Assembly (NCBI GenBank): GCA_947630865.1
Contig: CANRJE010000080.1
Coordinates: 1 to 6,154, forward strand
Direction of reading: 5' to 3'
DNA from: an uncultured Bacilli bacterium
GTDB taxonomy: Bacteria; Bacillota_I; Bacilli_A; RF39; UBA660
DNA: 6,154 nucleotides
Part shown: positions 4,194 to 6,154 of the stretch, piece after piece
Layout of the letters: each line of letters starts with the position of its first letter
Position numbering within the stretch: the stretch's first letter is position 1
Made by a program: the position numbers and the translations under genes
The notes under the pieces: generated by a model
Told to the model about the DNA's origin: nothing
Databases searched by the model: none
What the model saw: only the letters and a program-made list of their open reading frames with translations

Positions 4194-5423
4194 ATGGATA
4201 AACCATTAGCTATTGAATTAAGACCAAATTCTTTAACAGAATGCTTAGGGCAAAAACATTTAATTGGAAAAAATAAAGTCTTATCAAATTTAGTTGAAGC
4301 TAAAAAGCTTTTTTCAATGATATTATATGGTAAACCAGGAATTGGAAAAACAAGTATAGCAATCAGTTTAGTTAAAGATTTAGGTGTTAGATATCGTATG
4401 CTTAATGCAACGATAAACGATAAACATGATTTTCAAGTTGTGTTTGAAGAAGCTAAAGTCTATGATGGAATAGTTTTAATTTTAGATGAAATTCATCGCT
4501 TAAATAAAGATAAACAAGATTTACTATTACCACAGATTGAAAGTGGTTTAATAACTTTAATTGGTATGACAACCTCTAATCCTTTTCATAGTATTAATCC
4601 AGCAATTAGAAGTAGATGTCATCTTTTTGAATTAAAGCCTTTATCGGAAGATGATATCAAAGAAGGAATCAATAAAGCTATAAAAAAAGATGTTTTAAAG
4701 GATATAAAAATTGATAAAGAAAGTATTAATTATATAGCTAATGTTTCTGGAAGTGATTTAAGATATGCCTATAATTTACTAGAACTTGCTTACTATTCTT
4801 CTAGCACTCATGAAATAACTCAAGATTTTCTAAAAAGTATCGATAATAAACATAATTTCTTTCATGATAAAAATGAAGATGGTTATTATGATGTTTTAAG
4901 TGCTTTTCAAAAATCAATTCGTGGAAGTGACGTTAATGCTAGTTTACATTATCTAGGTCGCATGTTAAAAGCTGAAGATTTAGATAGTATTTTTAGAAGA
5001 TTAACGGTAATTTGTTATGAAGATATTGGTCTTGCTAATCCTAGTATGGGTCCAAAGGTCATGGCTGCAATAAACGCTGCAGAAAGAGTTGGGCTACCAG
5101 AAGCTATTATTCCCCTTTCTGATGTTGTAATTGAACTTGCTTTATCACCTAAATCAAATTCGGGAGTTTTAGCAATAAATAAAGCTTTAGATGATATAGA
5201 AACAGGTAGATGTGGCAATCCTCCTAATCATATCAAAACTAATTCAAAAGATTATAAATATCCTCATGATTATCCTAATGCCTTCGTTAAACAACAATAT
5301 CTGCCTGATAATATTAAAAATAAAAAATACTATATTCCAAAAGAAACTAGTAACTATGAAAGAACTTTAAAACAAGTAGATGAAAAATTAGAAAAACTTT
5401 TTAAAGATAAAGACTCTGACTAA
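4194..5423 (+). CDS. rarA: Replication-associated recombination protein A (RarA/MgsA family AAA+ ATPase)
   Basis: RarA is a cytosolic clamp-loader-like ATPase acting at stalled replication forks; the family includes eukaryotic WRNIP1/Mgs1. The 409 residues are slightly short but complete. LRPNSLTECLGQKHLIG (9-25) is the family N-terminal signature (usually LRPxxLDEfvGQeHLlG). Walker A is GKPGIGKT (46-53), where most members have GPPGTGKT. Walker B is ILDEIHR (96-102), sensor 1 is GMTTSNP (124-130), the arginine finger is in SRC (Arg141) and sensor 2 is GSDLR (Arg190). The C-terminal tetramerisation domain contains FHDKNEDGYYDVLSAFQKSI, YEDIGLANP and KYPHDYPNAFVKQQYLP, all typical. It is divergent from xerD and convergent with the P-type ATPase. 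Its stop codon lies in the loop of the shared terminator. Confidence 0.95.
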   Translation: MDKPLAIELRPNSLTECLGQKHLIGKNKVLSNLVEAKKLFSMILYGKPGIGKTSIAISLVKDLGVRYRMLNATINDKHDFQVVFEEAKVYDGIVLILDEIHRLNKDKQDLLLPQIESGLITLIGMTTSNPFHSINPAIRSRCHLFELKPLSEDDIKEGINKAIKKDVLKDIKIDKESINYIANVSGSDLRYAYNLLELAYYSSSTHEITQDFLKSIDNKHNFFHDKNEDGYYDVLSAFQKSIRGSDVNASLHYLGRMLKAEDLDSIFRRLTVICYEDIGLANPSMGPKVMAAINAAERVGLPEAIIPLSDVVIELALSPKSNSGVLAINKALDDIETGRCGNPPNHIKTNSKDYKYPHDYPNAFVKQQYLPDNIKNKKYYIPKETSNYERTLKQVDEKLEKLFKDKDSD

Positions 5424-5437
5424 TCAGGGCCTTTTTT
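5409..5437. terminator. Bidirectional intrinsic terminator shared by rarA and the P-type ATPase gene
   Basis: AAAGACTCTGA (5409-5419) pairs with TCAGGGCCTTT (5424-5434) as an 11-bp stem with one A-C mismatch and one T-G pair. The loop CTAA contains most of the rarA stop, and six Ts follow (5432-5437). On the minus strand the same hairpin ends in TCTTTATCTTT, a weaker T-tract. The ATPase stop codon (5438-5436) lies in the T-run, so both genes end within a few bases of the hairpin. Confidence 0.75.
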
Positions 5438-6154
5438 AAATAACAACTTTCTTTTTAGAAAAGATTCTCGTTAAAAACTGTAAAAATCTTTTTAATATAT
5501 CGTATGAATAGAATGAAAAAACAATTAATAAGAAAGTAATTAAAGCAATTTGTAAATTCATACTTTGAATATCAAAGAAAGAATATTGGAAGAAAATTCC
5601 ATACAAAAATCCTATAAGTAAAATCATAAATAAAGATGTTCTTAAAACATTGAAAGGTCTTGAAACATTATATAAATGTATAAATCCTGTTGTACCAGTT
5701 ATTAAGACAGCTAATGAATTAACTATTTCTTCTGGAAGATTAAAAGCATTTTTAAATAAAACAATAATTACAATGTTTAAGAAAACGGTAATGCCGGCTG
5801 GAATACTATTTTTAAATATTTTTAAGATAAAGTTTCCAGATACAATATTAGTATTAGGCTCTAGTGCTAAAATAAATGAAGGAATTCCAATCGTACAAGT
5901 TGTAATTAGGGTAAGTTGAATTGGAATAAAGAAATATTCAGAACGAGTAAATAAACAAGTTAAGATAAGCATAATTGTATAGATAGTTTTAACTAATAGA
6001 AGTGAGGCACTTCGTTCAATATTATTTATGGTTCTTCGTCCTTCAGCAACAATTTTAGGCATTGAAGCAAAGTTATTGTCTAAAAGTACTATTTGACTTA
6101 CAGCTCTTGCAGCATCACTTCCACTTGCCATAGCAACAGAACAATCAGCTTCTT
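5436..6154 (-). CDS. P-type cation-translocating ATPase, C-terminal part (gene continues beyond the window)
   Basis: The frame stays open to the right edge, so the start, actuator domain, nucleotide-binding domain and DKTG phosphorylation motif lie outside; the Met at 6131 is internal. The visible 238 residues begin in the end of the P domain (EADCSVAMASGSDAAR, the region after the GDGxNDxxAL hinge) and continue through LLDNNFASMPKIVAEGRRTINNI to six membrane segments. Counting from Met 6131 these are at about 42-62, 66-90, 107-127, 137-155, 165-183 and 193-212 (M5-M10), with a basic cytosolic tail KRFLQFLTRIFSKKK. M6 reads TIGIPSFILALEPN, where Ca2+/Mg2+ pumps of the PacL/SERCA type have TDGLPA. 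This resembles, from memory, the CtpE-like group (a calcium importer in mycobacteria). The substrate here cannot be decided. It is convergent with rarA, 12 bp apart. Confidence 0.9.
   Translation of the reverse strand, partial: EADCSVAMASGSDAARAVSQIVLLDNNFASMPKIVAEGRRTINNIERSASLLLVKTIYTIMLILTCLFTRSEYFFIPIQLTLITTCTIGIPSFILALEPNTNIVSGNFILKIFKNSIPAGITVFLNIVIIVLFKNAFNLPEEIVNSLAVLITGTTGFIHLYNVSRPFNVLRTSLFMILLIGFLYGIFFQYSFFDIQSMNLQIALITFLLIVFSFYSYDILKRFLQFLTRIFSKKKVVI

Noticed and set aside
5015..5218. Minus-strand 67-codon frame
   Set aside because: It is a shadow of the conserved rarA C-terminal domain.
5650..5919. Plus-strand 89-codon frame
   Set aside because: It is a shadow of the membrane part of the P-type ATPase.
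1477..6154. Alternative genetic code with TGA read as Trp, as in many Mollicutes
   Set aside because: Trp codons in deoB are TGG and no conserved frame contains an internal TGA.
1..6154. tRNA or rRNA genes and a dif site near xerD
   Set aside because: No cloverleaf-like GC-rich stretch with a TTCGA-type arm and no 28-bp dif-like palindrome was seen on either strand.

Overview
This is a very AT-rich window from a low-GC Gram-positive bacterium. The evidence is the xerD-deoB gene order seen in Bacillus and relatives, ribosome sites of the AGGAGGTGAT type, and the overall A+T codon bias. TGG is used for Trp, all visible stops are TAA or TAG, and no reading frame needs TGA recoded, so standard bacterial code 11 fits. 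A gut Bacilli/Mollicutes-like lineage is my guess, not something the sequence proves.

The left 1.3 kb is an accessory graveyard with no intact gene until 1314. In order it holds: a probable end of an IS21-like insertion sequence (a 12-bp motif twice, 1-76); one arm of a broken terminator (78-94); the 5'-truncated 3' end of a minus-strand gene (93-335) that may encode the tail of a CdiA-type nuclease domain; a tiny type II-A-like CRISPR remnant (one 36-bp repeat, one 32-nt spacer, one degenerate terminal repeat, 307-410); and about 900 bp of stop-riddled DNA. That last stretch carries palindromes, a duplicated 43-bp hairpin element and a terminator-like hairpin. A 53-residue Asn/Ser-rich small protein follows (1314-1475).

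The central block, 4044 down to 1477, is a minus-strand cluster: xerD (chromosome-dimer resolution), deoB (phosphopentomutase) and a Dps/ferritin-fold protein that has lost all four ferroxidase residues. xerD and deoB are 2 nt apart with the deoB ribosome site inside the xerD end; the Dps-like gene follows 28 nt after deoB. A good sigma-A-type promoter sits just in front of xerD, giving an almost leaderless mRNA.

rarA (AAA+ replication-fork protein) runs divergently on the plus strand from 4194 to 5423. It converges on the C-terminal part of a P-type cation ATPase (5436 to the window edge, minus strand). The two stop codons share one short bidirectional terminator.

Functionally, xerD and rarA are chromosome-maintenance genes, deoB belongs to nucleoside salvage, and the ATPase is a membrane ion pump. 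The main oddities are the CRISPR remnant with no visible cas genes, the dead Dps with a possible AUU start, the Thr-to-Ser change at the DeoB phosphorylation site, and the duplicated hairpin element.
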